This document shows, piece after piece, positions 7,977-18,545 of a stretch of DNA of 18,545 nt. Where the stretch lies: NCBI GenBank assembly GCA_964575715.1, contig CAZNSG010000084.1:1-18545 (forward strand), read 5' to 3'. The DNA is from PNAI01 sp964575715. Lineage in GTDB: Bacteria > Pseudomonadota > Alphaproteobacteria > Rhizobiales > Xanthobacteraceae. Numbering within the stretch: the stretch's first letter is position 1; each line of letters starts with the position of its first letter. The notes under the pieces were generated by a model, which saw only the letters and a program-made list of their open reading frames with translations, had not been told where the DNA came from and ran no database searches. The translations under genes were made by a program, and so were the position numbers.

Positions 7977-8381
7977 TCACAGCCACGTCGTCAGGTGAGC
8001 AATCAGCGGTTCGTCCGCCGGTGGCATCTTGTAGTCCTTGAGGCGGTTTGGCCGAACCCAAACGAGCCGTTGACCTTCCCGTGCCCTGACAATTCCTTCC
8101 CAGCGCCGGCAGACATATAGCGGCATGAGAAGGTGGAAGTCCGAATAATCGTGGCTTGCGAAAGTAAGCGGTGCAAGACACGACTCGTTGACGACAATAT
8201 CGAGTTCCTCCTTAAGTTCCCGGATCAGGGTCTGCTCCGGCCGCTCGCCGGCCTCGACCTTGCCGCCGGGAAACTCCCATAAGCCTGCCATTGCCTTGCC
8301 GGCCGGGCGTTCGGCGAGCAATACGCGCCCGTCGGCATCGATGAGGGCACAAGCGGCGACCAGGATGACATTGACGCTCAA
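7977..8381 (-). CDS. mutT: Nudix hydrolase, MutT-like (8-oxo-dGTP diphosphatase type)
   Basis: Nudix enzyme of 134 residues, typical of MutT. The Nudix box is complete from G40 to I62: G40, E46, R54-E55, E58-E59-L60 and I62 in GKVEAGERPEQ...RELKEELDI, which binds the metal and performs diphosphate hydrolysis. The early RPAGKAMAGLWEFPGGK matches the MutT branch that removes oxidised dGTP from the nucleotide pool, although other nucleotide substrates are possible. The start is a TTG at 8379-8381 supported by GGAG at 8391-8394, nine bases upstream; no in-frame ATG exists before the fold. It lies 114 bases after argJ on the same strand. It is a cytosolic enzyme. Confidence 0.9.
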   Translation of the reverse strand: MSVNVILVAACALIDADGRVLLAERPAGKAMAGLWEFPGGKVEAGERPEQTLIRELKEELDIVVNESCLAPLTFASHDYSDFHLLMPLYVCRRWEGIVRAREGQRLVWVRPNRLKDYKMPPADEPLIAHLTTWL

Positions 8382-8495
8382 GGCCCTACGCTCCGAAATC
8401 TTGCCAAACCCGAGTTAAGGACAGTTCAAGGAAATGTTTAAACTGCTGGCGGTGCCCGATAGGTTAACAACATATTGCGGCGCGCCGGCCGGCAT

Positions 8496-9737
8496 CTATG
8501 ACCGATAGTCGCCGTTGATGGCGACATATTCCTTGGTCAGATCGCAGGTGAGCATACGGTCGCGGCCGCGTCCAAGCCCCAGATTGACCTTAAGCGTGAT
8601 CTCGGGCCGCGCCATAACAGCTGAAATCGCGGTTTCGTCGTAGCCGGGATCGCGGGCGCCCTTGTGTGCCACGCGGATGCCGCCGAACCAGATCGAAAGC
8701 CGGTCGCGGTCGGCCGGCTCGCCGGCTTTGCCCACCGCCATGACCACACGGCCCCAATTGGCGTCCTCACCGGCGATCGCGGTTTTGACCAGGGGCGAAT
8801 TCGCAATCGAACGCGCAATCCGCCGCGCGGAGGACTTCGACACCGCGCCTTCGACCACCACCTCCACCAGCTTGCGGGCGCCCTCGCCATCGCGCGCCAC
8901 CTGTTCGGCAAGATTTGCCAGAACAGCATCAAAAGCCACACGAAAAGCTTTCAGGCGCGGATCGCTCGCGCGCACAATCCTGGGCGCGCCGCGTGCAGCC
9001 GCGGCTCCGGTGGCGAACGCCATGAGCGTGTCGGAGGTTGAAGTGTCGCCATCGACGGTGACCGCGTTGAAGCTATCCTCGACGCCGTCGCGCAACAACG
9101 CCTGCAACGCTGGAGCCGCGATCGCCGCGTCGGTGAACACAAAAGCGAGCATGGTCGCCATATCAGGTGCGATCATGCCCGCACCCTTGGCAATGCCATT
9201 GATTGTCACAATTGTCTTGCCGATGCGCGCGGTCGCCGTCGCAACTTTCGGAAATGTATCGGTGGTCATGATCGCCTTGGCCGCATCGAGCCATGGCGCG
9301 GGACTAGCGGCGACGACCATGCTCTCCATCACGCCATCGAAGGCGCTGGCGTCAAGCGGCTCGCCAATGACTCCGGTGGAGGCAAGGAATACGTCATTCG
9401 GTTTGCAGCCCATGGCTCTTGCCGCAATCTGGGCGGTGAATTTACAGGCTTTGCGGCCATTCTTGCCGGTAAAGGCATTGGCGTTACCGGAATTGACCAC
9501 AAGCGCGCGCGGTTTGGCCCCCTTGAGCCTGTCGCGGCACCATTCGACCGGCGCGGATGGGCATTTCGAGCGCGTGAACACACCGGCGGCGGTGGTGCCG
9601 GGATCGAGCAAAGCAAGCAATACGTCTGTGCGTTCGGCATAGCGAATGCCTGCGGCGGCGGTCGCGAGCCGCACGCCAGCGATCGCCGGCATGGCCGGGA
9701 CTTTTTTGGGTGCTAGCGGAGAGACGGCGGTAGCCAT
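8496..9737 (-). CDS. argJ: ArgJ, bifunctional glutamate N-acetyltransferase / N-acetylglutamate synthase
   Basis: ArgJ recycles the acetyl group of N-acetylornithine onto glutamate in arginine synthesis; some members can also use acetyl-CoA. The protein has 413 residues from this start. The autoproteolysis site is visible in KGAGMIAPDMATML: cleavage before T195 yields alpha and beta chains, with T195 becoming the nucleophile. The conserved oxyanion region STGVIGEPL (120-128) and FTRSKCPSAPVEWCR (54-68) are present, and the C-terminus matches the family (TKEYVAINGDYRS). I chose the ATG at 9737 (MATAVSPLAPKK) because AAGG lies nine bases upstream and relatives begin near here; an ATG at 9806 would add 23 poorly conserved residues. 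It lies 138 bases downstream of the parvulin gene on the same strand. Confidence 0.95.
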   Translation of the reverse strand: MATAVSPLAPKKVPAMPAIAGVRLATAAAGIRYAERTDVLLALLDPGTTAAGVFTRSKCPSAPVEWCRDRLKGAKPRALVVNSGNANAFTGKNGRKACKFTAQIAARAMGCKPNDVFLASTGVIGEPLDASAFDGVMESMVVAASPAPWLDAAKAIMTTDTFPKVATATARIGKTIVTINGIAKGAGMIAPDMATMLAFVFTDAAIAAPALQALLRDGVEDSFNAVTVDGDTSTSDTLMAFATGAAAARGAPRIVRASDPRLKAFRVAFDAVLANLAEQVARDGEGARKLVEVVVEGAVSKSSARRIARSIANSPLVKTAIAGEDANWGRVVMAVGKAGEPADRDRLSIWFGGIRVAHKGARDPGYDETAISAVMARPEITLKVNLGLGRGRDRMLTCDLTKEYVAINGDYRS

Positions 9738-9875
9738 CGGCAACGGACCTTGCGGGCTGAAAATCATCGCGCGCAGGCACGGCCCGCGCATGGATACGGA
9801 ATCCACGCATGCGTTAAGGCCGAAGCGATCGCCGGGTCAAGATGCGGCAGGGATGAAAAAATCTGATCGGTGCGA

Positions 9876-10838
9876 TCACTTTGTTTCGGCGGGCTTGTCG
9901 AGCCGCTCGATCTTGGCGCCCTCGCGCAGCTTGCTGATGAAATCGGCCTGCGCCTTTCGCATCACGATGGTCTTCACCTGATCCTTGACCTTGTCGAATT
10001 CCGGCGGCTGACGGTTACGCTTGTCCTCGACTTTGAGTACATGCCAGCCGAACTGCGTTTTGACAGGGCCGGAGATCTGCCCCTTTTCGAGTTGGAAGGC
10101 GATGGTCGAAAACTCCGGCACCATCTGATCCTTGGTGAAGTAATCGAGATCGCCGCCGTTCTGCTTGCCGGAGGGATCTTCGGTAAGTTCGTTGGCGAGC
10201 TTGACGAAGTCCTCGCCCTTGTTAAGCCGCCCGATGATCTCCTTGATCTTGGCCTCGGCCTCCTTGCCTGCCTTCTCGTCGGTCTGGTCAGCGACCCGGA
10301 TCAGGATGTGACGCGCCCACACCTCCTGATCGTCACCCATGCCTTTTGTAGCGTCATCGTAGACCTTGCGCATGGCAGCATCGGTCGCCGCCGCATTGAT
10401 TTCGGCCTGCAGCATGAATTCGGCCAGAAGCTTGTTGCGGACATGCGTGAGGCGACGCTGGAAGTCGACACCGTCGCCGATCTTTTTGCCCTCGGCTACA
10501 TTGGCGATCATGATGATGTCGGCAAGATAGGTGACGAGATAATCGCGTTTGGCGTCGGGCGCGAGCGCTTGGGAATTTTGCCCAAGATCCTCTTCCGCAA
10601 TCGTAAGATCGCTTTGCCTGATTTCAATCCCGTTGACCTTGGCGATGACCGGATCGTTGGGATCGGGTGCCCTGTTGACGACGGATGTGGAACCCGACGA
10701 TTTGGAGGTATCCGTGCTCTGGCCGCAGCCCGCGAGCATGGGTGCGATCAAAAGTGCTGCCGCAGCGAGCAAGCCCAATCTATGGGGGCGCGGCGACACG
10801 AATAGCGCAAGGGAACGAATAGTCGGAAACAATGCCAT
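9876..10838 (-). CDS. Parvulin-type peptidyl-prolyl isomerase, lipoprotein
   Basis: Exported prolyl isomerase/chaperone of 320 residues related to PrsA/SurA/PpiC. A signal peptide (about 18-37) ends in a lipobox, LAGC, with C38 as the predicted lipidated residue, so the protein should be membrane-anchored and face the periplasm. A SurA_N-like helical part (about 63-160) is followed by the rotamase domain (about 170-270) with WARHILIRV, GGDLDYF, MVPEFSTIAF and QFGWHVLKV. The start at 10838 is supported by AAGGA at 10846-10850, seven bases upstream. It is divergent from secA, a plausible functional pairing of export with folding of exported proteins, which is inference. argJ follows on the same strand. 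Confidence 0.93.
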   Translation of the reverse strand: MALFPTIRSLALFVSPRPHRLGLLAAAALLIAPMLAGCGQSTDTSKSSGSTSVVNRAPDPNDPVIAKVNGIEIRQSDLTIAEEDLGQNSQALAPDAKRDYLVTYLADIIMIANVAEGKKIGDGVDFQRRLTHVRNKLLAEFMLQAEINAAATDAAMRKVYDDATKGMGDDQEVWARHILIRVADQTDEKAGKEAEAKIKEIIGRLNKGEDFVKLANELTEDPSGKQNGGDLDYFTKDQMVPEFSTIAFQLEKGQISGPVKTQFGWHVLKVEDKRNRQPPEFDKVKDQVKTIVMRKAQADFISKLREGAKIERLDKPAETK

Positions 10839-11146
10839 GATATTATCCTTAAGCCGGGGGCCTCACCATCCATCGGCGGCAGTATTCTGCCGGACTTGTC
10901 GCGCAATTGGCCACACTTGGCAATGACAGAAATGACGGGATGGATATCCATTAAGAATCCGCAGCATGCCTCGCTAATTGACAACCTTCGGACCCCCCCC
11001 TATCTCTCGCTCATCGCGCCAATCCTTCCCTATGAGTTCACATTGCAACTGCTCAAAATGTGCCACATTTCTGCGCGCCGGCCGACTGGACGGATCGCCC
11101 ATCAGGGGGCAAATGTAATGGCTGCGGCGAAGCTAAGGATTGACCG
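10839..11146. other. Divergent intergenic region between the parvulin lipoprotein and secA
   Basis: This 308-base non-coding stretch must hold both promoters. A good plus-strand sigma-70-like candidate is annotated separately. A possible 84-residue frame ending on the secA start (about 10896-11150) has no ribosome-binding site or recognisable domain and was not called. No palindromic repeat or terminator was seen. Confidence 0.6.
10978..11006 (+). promoter_or_regulatory. Candidate sigma-70-type promoter for secA
   Basis: TTGACA at 10978-10983 is a perfect -35 box; after exactly 17 bases comes TATCTC at 11001-11006 as a weaker -10 box. The spacer ends in eight consecutive Cs (10993-11000). 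A start near 11012 would give a leader of about 135 bases before the secA ATG. This is prediction by sequence only. Confidence 0.45.
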
Positions 11147-13945
<2,799 letters not shown>

Positions 13946-13962
13946 CCGATTAAATCCGCATC

Positions 13963-13982
13963 GCGCACATGATTTGGTGCGC
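13963..13982. terminator. Weak hairpin between convergent secA and L,D-transpeptidase genes
   Basis: GCGCAC (13963-13968) and GTGCGC (13977-13982) can pair around an 8-base loop, 18 bases after the secA stop. A T-run (14009-14014) occurs only some 25 bases further on, so it is not a canonical intrinsic terminator for either strand. It is recorded as a possible transcription end only. Confidence 0.25.
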
Positions 13983-14012
13983 CCTGCTTCGCCGCGACCG
14001 GCAAGATATTTT

Positions 14013-15479
14013 TTAGAAGCGACCGCGGCCGGTGATGGCCGACCAGCGGCTTTCGAAGCTGCCGGCCGTCGGCATTGGCGCGGTGTTTGCCATGATGCTC
14101 GCCGCATTCGCCGGGCGTTCGCCTTCGGCTGCTTTCATCGGCGGCTGGGTGGTTTCCGCCGGCTTGGGGGGTGTCGCGCCGGATACGGCGGTATGCGACG
14201 GACGGATCGCGGCGGGCGGTTTCGGACCTTTCACCGTTTTTGCGGTTGAGATCGCCCCCGTTGCTTCGCTGGGGGAAGCCGCCGCGCGCGCATTGGTGGG
14301 GGTGTGAATATTAGCGAGGCTGCCACTGGCAGGACGCTGGGATGACGCAACGGGAGCGGGGCGCACCGCGGCGGTTGTCGCCGGCGCGGTTGCTGGCCGG
14401 GCCGCCACGACACTCGTAGGCGGAGCCACGGTCATGGTTTGCGGCGTGCGCGGAGGAACGACGTGCTGCGGGATGGTTCCCGGAGTCGTCACCAAGGCCG
14501 CCGTGCGCAGCGGGCTGTCAGGGGTCATGGCGTCCTGCTTCTGCAGCGCGGCCATGAATACCGGATGCATGCCGCCATCGGTGCCGGTTCTGATCGGAGA
14601 GGGCTTTGCGCCGCGCGTCACGAGTTCGGCGGTTTGGTATTCGTCGCGCCGTTGCTTTTCATGCACTGCGGCGACGATGTCTTCGGAAACTTCGTACACC
14701 GGGCATTTGCCGGCCGGGTTGAACGCGAGCGGCGTGGAGGAATTGGCCGGCGCCTGGGCGTCGAACACGTAATGCTTCTCGCAGACATCGATCTTGGGTT
14801 CGAGGCGCGTCACCTCGAAATGGTCGTTGCCGCGCTTGAGCATTTTCCAGAACGCCAGGTTCGGGTTGTTGCGATGCTTGGCGAAATTCGCGGGCGTCAT
14901 CCGGAACGGATAAGCTTGCACTTGGAACGCGCGCTGGCCGCCGAAGAATGCTTCGCGCCCGAGCGCGTAGATTTCGCTGATCTGCTCGTCGGTCATGGCG
15001 TAGCAGCCGCGCGATGAACAATCGCCGTGGATCATCAGCTCGGCGCCGGTGCGGTTCCAGGCCCGGTCATAGGCGTTGGGAAAGCCCATGTTGAATGCGA
15101 GGTAGTATTGCGACTTCGGGTTCATCTGGGCTGGAGAAATGGAGTAGAAGCCCTCCGGCGCCTGGCGGTCGCCCTCCTTGATTTTGGGGCCGAGTTCGCC
15201 CGACCAGCGGCAGACCGGGTAGGTCTTGAGCAGCGCGTAGCGGCCCGTACGGTCCTGCTTCCAAACCTCAAGTTCGGCTTCTTGCTTGAAGATACGAACA
15301 AGGATCGGAGAATCCTTGTTCATGTTCTTCTGCTCAAACTCGGCGAGCATCTTGCTGGAAAGCGGGGTGAGCGCGCGCGCGGAAAGGTTGGTGCCGTCGG
15401 TCTGACAGCCGGCAAGCGCTAGGCTTGCGGCAATCGCCGCGGCTGCCAGGAGTGAGCGGACACGCGCGCTACGGTTCAA
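14013..15479 (-). CDS. L,D-transpeptidase-like lipoprotein (YafK/ErfK type)
   Basis: Envelope protein likely to cross-link or modify murein. From the TTG at 15479 it has 488 residues: a basic n-region, hydrophobic helix and lipobox LALAGC with C25 as the lipid anchor. The YkuD-type catalytic domain (about 55-240) carries H151-G-D-C-S-S-R-G-C159, C159 being the nucleophile; this resembles the YafK branch (COG3034) more than classical L,D-transpeptidases. The last ~190 residues are Pro/Ala/Thr-rich and probably disordered. The TTG is preferred because GGGGAG lies eight bases upstream (15488-15493) and the signal peptide has normal length; an ATG at 15585-15587 would put 60 residues before the lipobox cysteine. 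Minus strand, downstream of accA after a 249-base gap. Confidence 0.85.
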   Translation of the reverse strand: MNRSARVRSLLAAAAIAASLALAGCQTDGTNLSARALTPLSSKMLAEFEQKNMNKDSPILVRIFKQEAELEVWKQDRTGRYALLKTYPVCRWSGELGPKIKEGDRQAPEGFYSISPAQMNPKSQYYLAFNMGFPNAYDRAWNRTGAELMIHGDCSSRGCYAMTDEQISEIYALGREAFFGGQRAFQVQAYPFRMTPANFAKHRNNPNLAFWKMLKRGNDHFEVTRLEPKIDVCEKHYVFDAQAPANSSTPLAFNPAGKCPVYEVSEDIVAAVHEKQRRDEYQTAELVTRGAKPSPIRTGTDGGMHPVFMAALQKQDAMTPDSPLRTAALVTTPGTIPQHVVPPRTPQTMTVAPPTSVVAARPATAPATTAAVRPAPVASSQRPASGSLANIHTPTNARAAASPSEATGAISTAKTVKGPKPPAAIRPSHTAVSGATPPKPAETTQPPMKAAEGERPANAASIMANTAPMPTAGSFESRWSAITGRGRF

Positions 15480-15728
15480 TCGCGATGCTCCCCGACCAGG
15501 AGTTCCCCAGAGATTTCCATAACGAATAGTTACACTTAAGAGGCCCAATTCGCAAGGGCCGGAGTTAACATCGGTTTCATTCAACATTGTTATGGTGAAA
15601 GAATGGTAAAATTACATCCAAACCTATTCGGCCGGCCTCGGCTTACTGGCGCTAGACCATCTGGTGCGGTCGCGTTGCCTGGGGAAGCTTCAGGATTTCG
15701 GAGCCAGTACCGTTGAGAACGCTGTGGC

Positions 15729-16685
15729 TTAGTCAAGATTTCGGCCGATGGCGAGAAACTTGTCCCGGCGCTGCCGGCGTACGGTCTCGCGGCTCAGTCC
15801 TTTATGCTCGGAAAATGCCTCCAGGATCGCCGCGCCGGTCGCCGCGATAGCGGCGGGCGGATCGCGATGGGCGCCGCCGACCGGCTCGGGCACGATACGA
15901 TCGATAATGTGAAAGCGGTCGAGGTCGCGCGCGGTGATCTTCATGCTGGTGGCGGCGTCCTGCGCTCTGCTGGTGTCGCGCCACAGAATCGAGGCGGCGC
16001 CCTCCGGCGAGATTACGCTGTAGACCGCGTGTTCGAGCATGAGCACGCGGTTGGCGGTGGCGATCGCGATCGCGCCGCCTGAGCCGCCTTCGCCCAGGAT
16101 GACCGCGACATTGGGTACACCGAGATTGAGGCAGGCCTCGATCGAACGCGCGATGGCTTCGGCCTGGCCGCGCTCCTCGGCGCCGATGCCGGGATAGGCG
16201 CCCGCGGTGTCGACGAGCGCGAGCACCGGAATGTCGAAACGATCAGCCAGTTCCATCAGGCGCATCGCCTTGCGATAGCCTTCCGGGCGGGCCATGCCGA
16301 AATTGTGCTTGAGTCGGCTTTCGGTGGTGGAGCCCTTCTCCTGCCCGATGACGCAGATGCTCTCGCCGTGAAAGCGGCCAAAGCCGCCGACGATCGCCTC
16401 GTCCTCGCCGAATTTGCGGTCGCCGGCAAAGGGCGTGAAATCGGTGATCAGACCGCCGATGAAATCCAGACAGTGCGGCCGCTGCGGATGGCGCGCCACT
16501 TGCGTCTTCTGCCAGGGCGTGAGCTCGGCATAGATGGCCTTGAGCGCGGTCGCCGCCTTGGCTTCGAGCCGGTTGATCTCATCGCCGACAGCGACCGCGG
16601 TACCGCTTTGCGCCACCGCGCGCAATTCCTCGATCTTGGCCTCGAGTTCAGCCACCGATTTTTCGAAATCGAGATAACTGCGCAT
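15729..16685 (-). CDS. accA: AccA, acetyl-CoA carboxylase carboxyltransferase subunit alpha
   Basis: With AccD, it transfers the carboxyl group from carboxybiotin to acetyl-CoA, the first committed step of fatty-acid synthesis. It has 318 residues, the family length. Seen: the N-terminal helical region (MRSYLDFEKSVAELEAKIEELR), PWQKTQVARHPQRPHCLDFI, GQEKGSTTESRLKHNFGMARPEGYRKA, the crotonase-fold oxyanion glycines in GEGGSGGAIAI, and ISPEGAASILWRD, all hallmark AccA segments. Cytosolic. It lies 114 bases downstream of xerD on the same strand. No strong Shine-Dalgarno precedes the ATG, but the start fits relatives. Confidence 0.97.
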   Translation of the reverse strand: MRSYLDFEKSVAELEAKIEELRAVAQSGTAVAVGDEINRLEAKAATALKAIYAELTPWQKTQVARHPQRPHCLDFIGGLITDFTPFAGDRKFGEDEAIVGGFGRFHGESICVIGQEKGSTTESRLKHNFGMARPEGYRKAMRLMELADRFDIPVLALVDTAGAYPGIGAEERGQAEAIARSIEACLNLGVPNVAVILGEGGSGGAIAIATANRVLMLEHAVYSVISPEGAASILWRDTSRAQDAATSMKITARDLDRFHIIDRIVPEPVGGAHRDPPAAIAATGAAILEAFSEHKGLSRETVRRQRRDKFLAIGRNLD

Positions 16686-16799
16686 GGAGAAGTTGTGCCG
16701 CCTTAAAAACAGGTTGGCCGAGCGCCTTTAGTTCAGCTCGAAATTGGCCTTTGACGGCCTTTCAAGTCAAGCAAGGTTGCCTCCGGCATGCGGAAATAC

Positions 16800-17738
16800 T
16801 TATTCGTCCGCCAATGGATGCAAATCGCGCACCAGGCTCTTGAGGCGCTCGGCTAGCACGTGGGTATAGATCTGCGTGGTGGAAATATCGGCGTGGCCAA
16901 GCAGCGTCTGAACGATGCGCAAGTCGGCGCCGTTCTGCAGCAGGTGGCTGGCGAACGCATGGCGCAGCACGTGCGGGCTTACCTTGGCGGATTTCAGCCC
17001 GGCCGCGCTCGCAAGCGCTTTGAGTTCGCGGGCGAAATGCTGGCGGGTGAGGTGCCCGGCTTCGCCGAACGACGGGAACAGCCATTTCGATCGCCCGAGC
17101 TTTGCCTCCTCGCGCAGCGCGAGATATTCCGCCATGGCGCGCTTGGCGGCGTTATTGAGCGGCACAAGCCGTTCACGTCCGCCCTTGCCGCGCACCACCA
17201 GCATGCGCTGATCGCGCCGCGCCGCAGATTCCGGCAAAGCAACCAGTTCGGAGACGCGCAAGCCGGTGGCGTAGAGCACTTCGAGCAGGCAGGCGAGACG
17301 CGCGGCGCGCAGCCGCTCGGACATGGATTGCGATTCCACGCTGGCGTGCGCGTGTTTAAGCAAGCCATCGACTTCCGCGACGGAGAGAATCTTGGGCAGG
17401 CTGCGGCCGCGTCTTGGCCCTTCGATCGCGGCGGCGGGATCGTCGCTGCGATGGTCCTCGCTGTAGAGGAAGCGATAAAGCTGGCGAATGGCCGAGAGCC
17501 GCCTTGCCACGGACGCGGGTTTAAGGCCGCGTTTGGCAAGCCGGGAAAGATGCGCGCGCAAATGATCGTTCGTGGCCGCCGCGATGGATTTTCCCGCAGC
17601 ATTAAGATCGGCGGAGAAATCCGCCAGATCGCGCGCGTAGGCTGCAAGCGTGTTCTTGCTCGCGCCGCGCTCGGCCGCCAGCATGTCGAGAAACAGCGCG
17701 ATCAGGGACTGATCGGAAGCTTTTGGTTGGCGGGCCAT
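16800..17738 (-). CDS. xerD: Tyrosine recombinase XerD
   Basis: Site-specific recombinase that with XerC resolves chromosome dimers at dif. It has 312 residues. The N-terminal SAM-like DNA-binding domain (about 8-95) has TLAAYARDLADF; the catalytic domain has the full set R161 (ATGLRVSELV), K185 (GKGGRERLVPL), H256-x-x-R259 (SPHVLRHAFASHLL), H282 (LLGHADIST) and nucleophile Y291 (TQIYTHV). Location near accA and aroK, rather than beside a mobile element, supports a housekeeping XerD. No dif site was recognised in the window. It starts 11 bases after the stop of a small membrane-protein gene, with AGAGG-like spacing, suggesting co-transcription. Confidence 0.93.
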   Translation of the reverse strand: MARQPKASDQSLIALFLDMLAAERGASKNTLAAYARDLADFSADLNAAGKSIAAATNDHLRAHLSRLAKRGLKPASVARRLSAIRQLYRFLYSEDHRSDDPAAAIEGPRRGRSLPKILSVAEVDGLLKHAHASVESQSMSERLRAARLACLLEVLYATGLRVSELVALPESAARRDQRMLVVRGKGGRERLVPLNNAAKRAMAEYLALREEAKLGRSKWLFPSFGEAGHLTRQHFARELKALASAAGLKSAKVSPHVLRHAFASHLLQNGADLRIVQTLLGHADISTTQIYTHVLAERLKSLVRDLHPLADE

Positions 17739-17749
17739 GCGGCGCGCCT

Positions 17750-17899
17750 CTAGCGGGGCTTCATCAAGATGTCGCGCGGCACTGTGACTGTAATCTCGCG
17801 CGGCGTCGGCTCAATGAACGTGGCAAGCGCAAATATGATGCCGTAAAGAACGCCGAAAAGCACTCCGACGACGATGAGGAATCGAATCAGGCTCGGCAT
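17750..17899 (-). CDS. Small single-pass membrane protein, 49 residues
   Basis: A short reading frame starting MPSLIRFLIVVGVLFGVLY: a basic-tipped N-terminus, one hydrophobic helix (about 6-28), then a soluble tail (FIEPTPREITVTVPRDILMKPR). Composition, helix plus proline/charged tail, and tight placement 11 bases before xerD argue for a real gene. The N-in orientation would put the tail in the periplasm by the positive-inside rule, which is weak evidence. I recall similar unnamed small proteins between aroK and xerD in Rhizobiales but could not search. Function is unknown. The ribosome-binding site is poor (AACAGCAAATGAC before the ATG). Confidence 0.72.
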   Translation of the reverse strand: MPSLIRFLIVVGVLFGVLYGIIFALATFIEPTPREITVTVPRDILMKPR

Positions 17900-17918
17900 G
17901 TCATTTGCTGTTCATATA

Positions 17919-17935
17919 CCGTTTGATCTAAACGG
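17919..17935. promoter_or_regulatory. Small perfect palindrome in the aroK / small-protein divergent region
   Basis: CCGTTT-GATCT-AAACGG has exact 6-base arms, 19 bases upstream of the small-protein start and about 130 bases upstream of aroK. It could be an operator. The surrounding region 17900-18063 shows no other feature beyond a loose TTGACT box at about 17988. Confidence 0.25.
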
Positions 17936-18063
17936 AAATATTGCCGAGTACGACCACGTTCCGCCTGCTCTGGCAAGAGGCCCGCATTTGACTCGTGGTG
18001 ACCCCTGGGTTGTTTCCGAGGTCGGTTTATGGAACCGTGGCGGCCAATTTCGGAATTGATGTC

Positions 18064-18545
18064 ATGTCGGATGTTGCGGTGGAGAATGCGGACGCAATGC
18101 TGACCGAAACCGCGCTCACGGCGGCGCTTGGGCGGCGTTCTATCGTGCTCGTCGGCATGATGGGCGCCGGCAAGTCCTCGATCGGCCGGCGGCTGGCCGC
18201 GCGGCTCAATCTACCATTCGTCGATGCCGACGCCGAGATCGAGAAGGCGGCCAGCATGACAATCCCGGAAATCTTCGCCGCGCACGGTGAACCCTATTTC
18301 CGTGCCGGCGAAGCGCGCGTGATCGCGCGCCTGCTCGAAAGCGGGCCGCAAGTTCTGGCCACGGGCGGTGGCGCCTTCATGAATCCCGAAACCCGCGCCG
18401 CGGTCCACGCCAAGGGAATCTCGATTTGGCTTAATGCCACGCTCGACATTCTGATCCGCCGGATCAAGCGCCGCGCCGACCGGCCGATGCTTGCTGGGGC
18501 CGATCAGGTCGAGACGCTCAAGCACCTGATCGAGGAGCGCTATCC
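18064..18545 (+). CDS. aroK: Shikimate kinase AroK, 3' partial
   Basis: Phosphorylates shikimate at the 3-position in aromatic amino-acid synthesis. The gene is open at the right edge; 160 codons are visible. After a ~25-residue N-terminal extension comes IVLVGMMGAGKSSIGRRLA with Walker A G31-M-M-G-A-G-K37-S, the shikimate-binding aspartate in FVDADAEIE (D54/D56), the acidic-helix FAAHGEPYFRAGEARVI, the ATGGGAF glycine loop, and the lid arginines in RRADRPML. The start is the ATG at 18064; a later in-frame ATG at 18097 is also possible because the extension is poorly conserved in the family. It is divergent from the small-protein/xerD pair. aroB usually follows aroK in alphaproteobacteria and would lie beyond the window. 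Confidence 0.94.
   Translation, partial: MSDVAVENADAMLTETALTAALGRRSIVLVGMMGAGKSSIGRRLAARLNLPFVDADAEIEKAASMTIPEIFAAHGEPYFRAGEARVIARLLESGPQVLATGGGAFMNPETRAAVHAKGISIWLNATLDILIRRIKRRADRPMLAGADQVETLKHLIEERY

Noticed and set aside
8662..9642. Long plus-strand frame opposite argJ, and similar ones opposite the nitrilase, parvulin and xerD genes
   Set aside because: All are antisense shadows caused by high third-position GC; the opposite strands encode intact enzymes.
9738..9806. Longer ArgJ start at 9806
   Set aside because: The extra 23 residues are not typical of the family, and the ATG at 9737 has a better-placed AAGG.
16800..17738. Integrase of a genomic island
   Set aside because: Length, motif set and position among core genes fit housekeeping XerD; no attachment site, tRNA or cargo genes are nearby.

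Overview
The window is a piece of GC-rich alphaproteobacterial chromosome, most likely order Hyphomicrobiales (Bradyrhizobium / Rhodopseudomonas / Xanthobacteraceae neighbourhood). Support comes from gene content and order (secA divergent from a parvulin lipoprotein, then argJ and a mutT-type gene; comF-grxC-nitrilase-DUF1178; aroK divergent from xerD and accA), strong G/C third-position bias, and several palindromic repeats that look like those scattered through Bradyrhizobium-type genomes. No rRNA, tRNA, CRISPR array, IS transposase or prophage gene was seen.

Layout. (1) Positions 2-3713, plus strand: a signalling cluster made of a multi-GAF sensor histidine kinase (5' end outside the window), a single-domain receiver whose start overlaps the kinase stop, and, after a long palindromic repeat, a receiver fused to a class III nucleotide cyclase. 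(2) Positions 3711-3983: two adjacent inverted-repeat elements with related outer ends but different cores, filling the gap between convergent genes and containing the stop codons of both. (3) Positions 3980-6519, minus strand: a compact housekeeping operon comF > grxC > nitrilase > DUF1178. (4) Positions 6520-6737: a divergent intergenic region occupied by a composite palindromic repeat. (5) 6738-7634: a class I methyltransferase of the BioC/NDUFAF5 type. (6) 7656-10838, minus strand: parvulin-type lipoprotein > argJ > Nudix hydrolase > orphan Flp pilin, with a short tandem repeat before the pilin. (7) secA (11147-13945), divergent from the parvulin gene. (8) 14013-17899, minus strand: an L,D-transpeptidase-like lipoprotein, accA, xerD and a 49-residue membrane protein. 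(9) aroK starts at 18064 and runs off the right end.

Functionally most of this is core metabolism and envelope biogenesis: protein export (SecA), exported-protein folding (parvulin), murein cross-linking (L,D-transpeptidase), fatty-acid synthesis (AccA), arginine (ArgJ) and shikimate (AroK) synthesis, chromosome dimer resolution (XerD), nucleotide-pool and thiol housekeeping (Nudix, Grx, Nit). The accessory parts are the phosphorelay-to-cyclase cluster and the repeat elements. I see no convincing new defence or mobile system; the strongest unexplained structure is the pair of repeat elements at 3711-3983.
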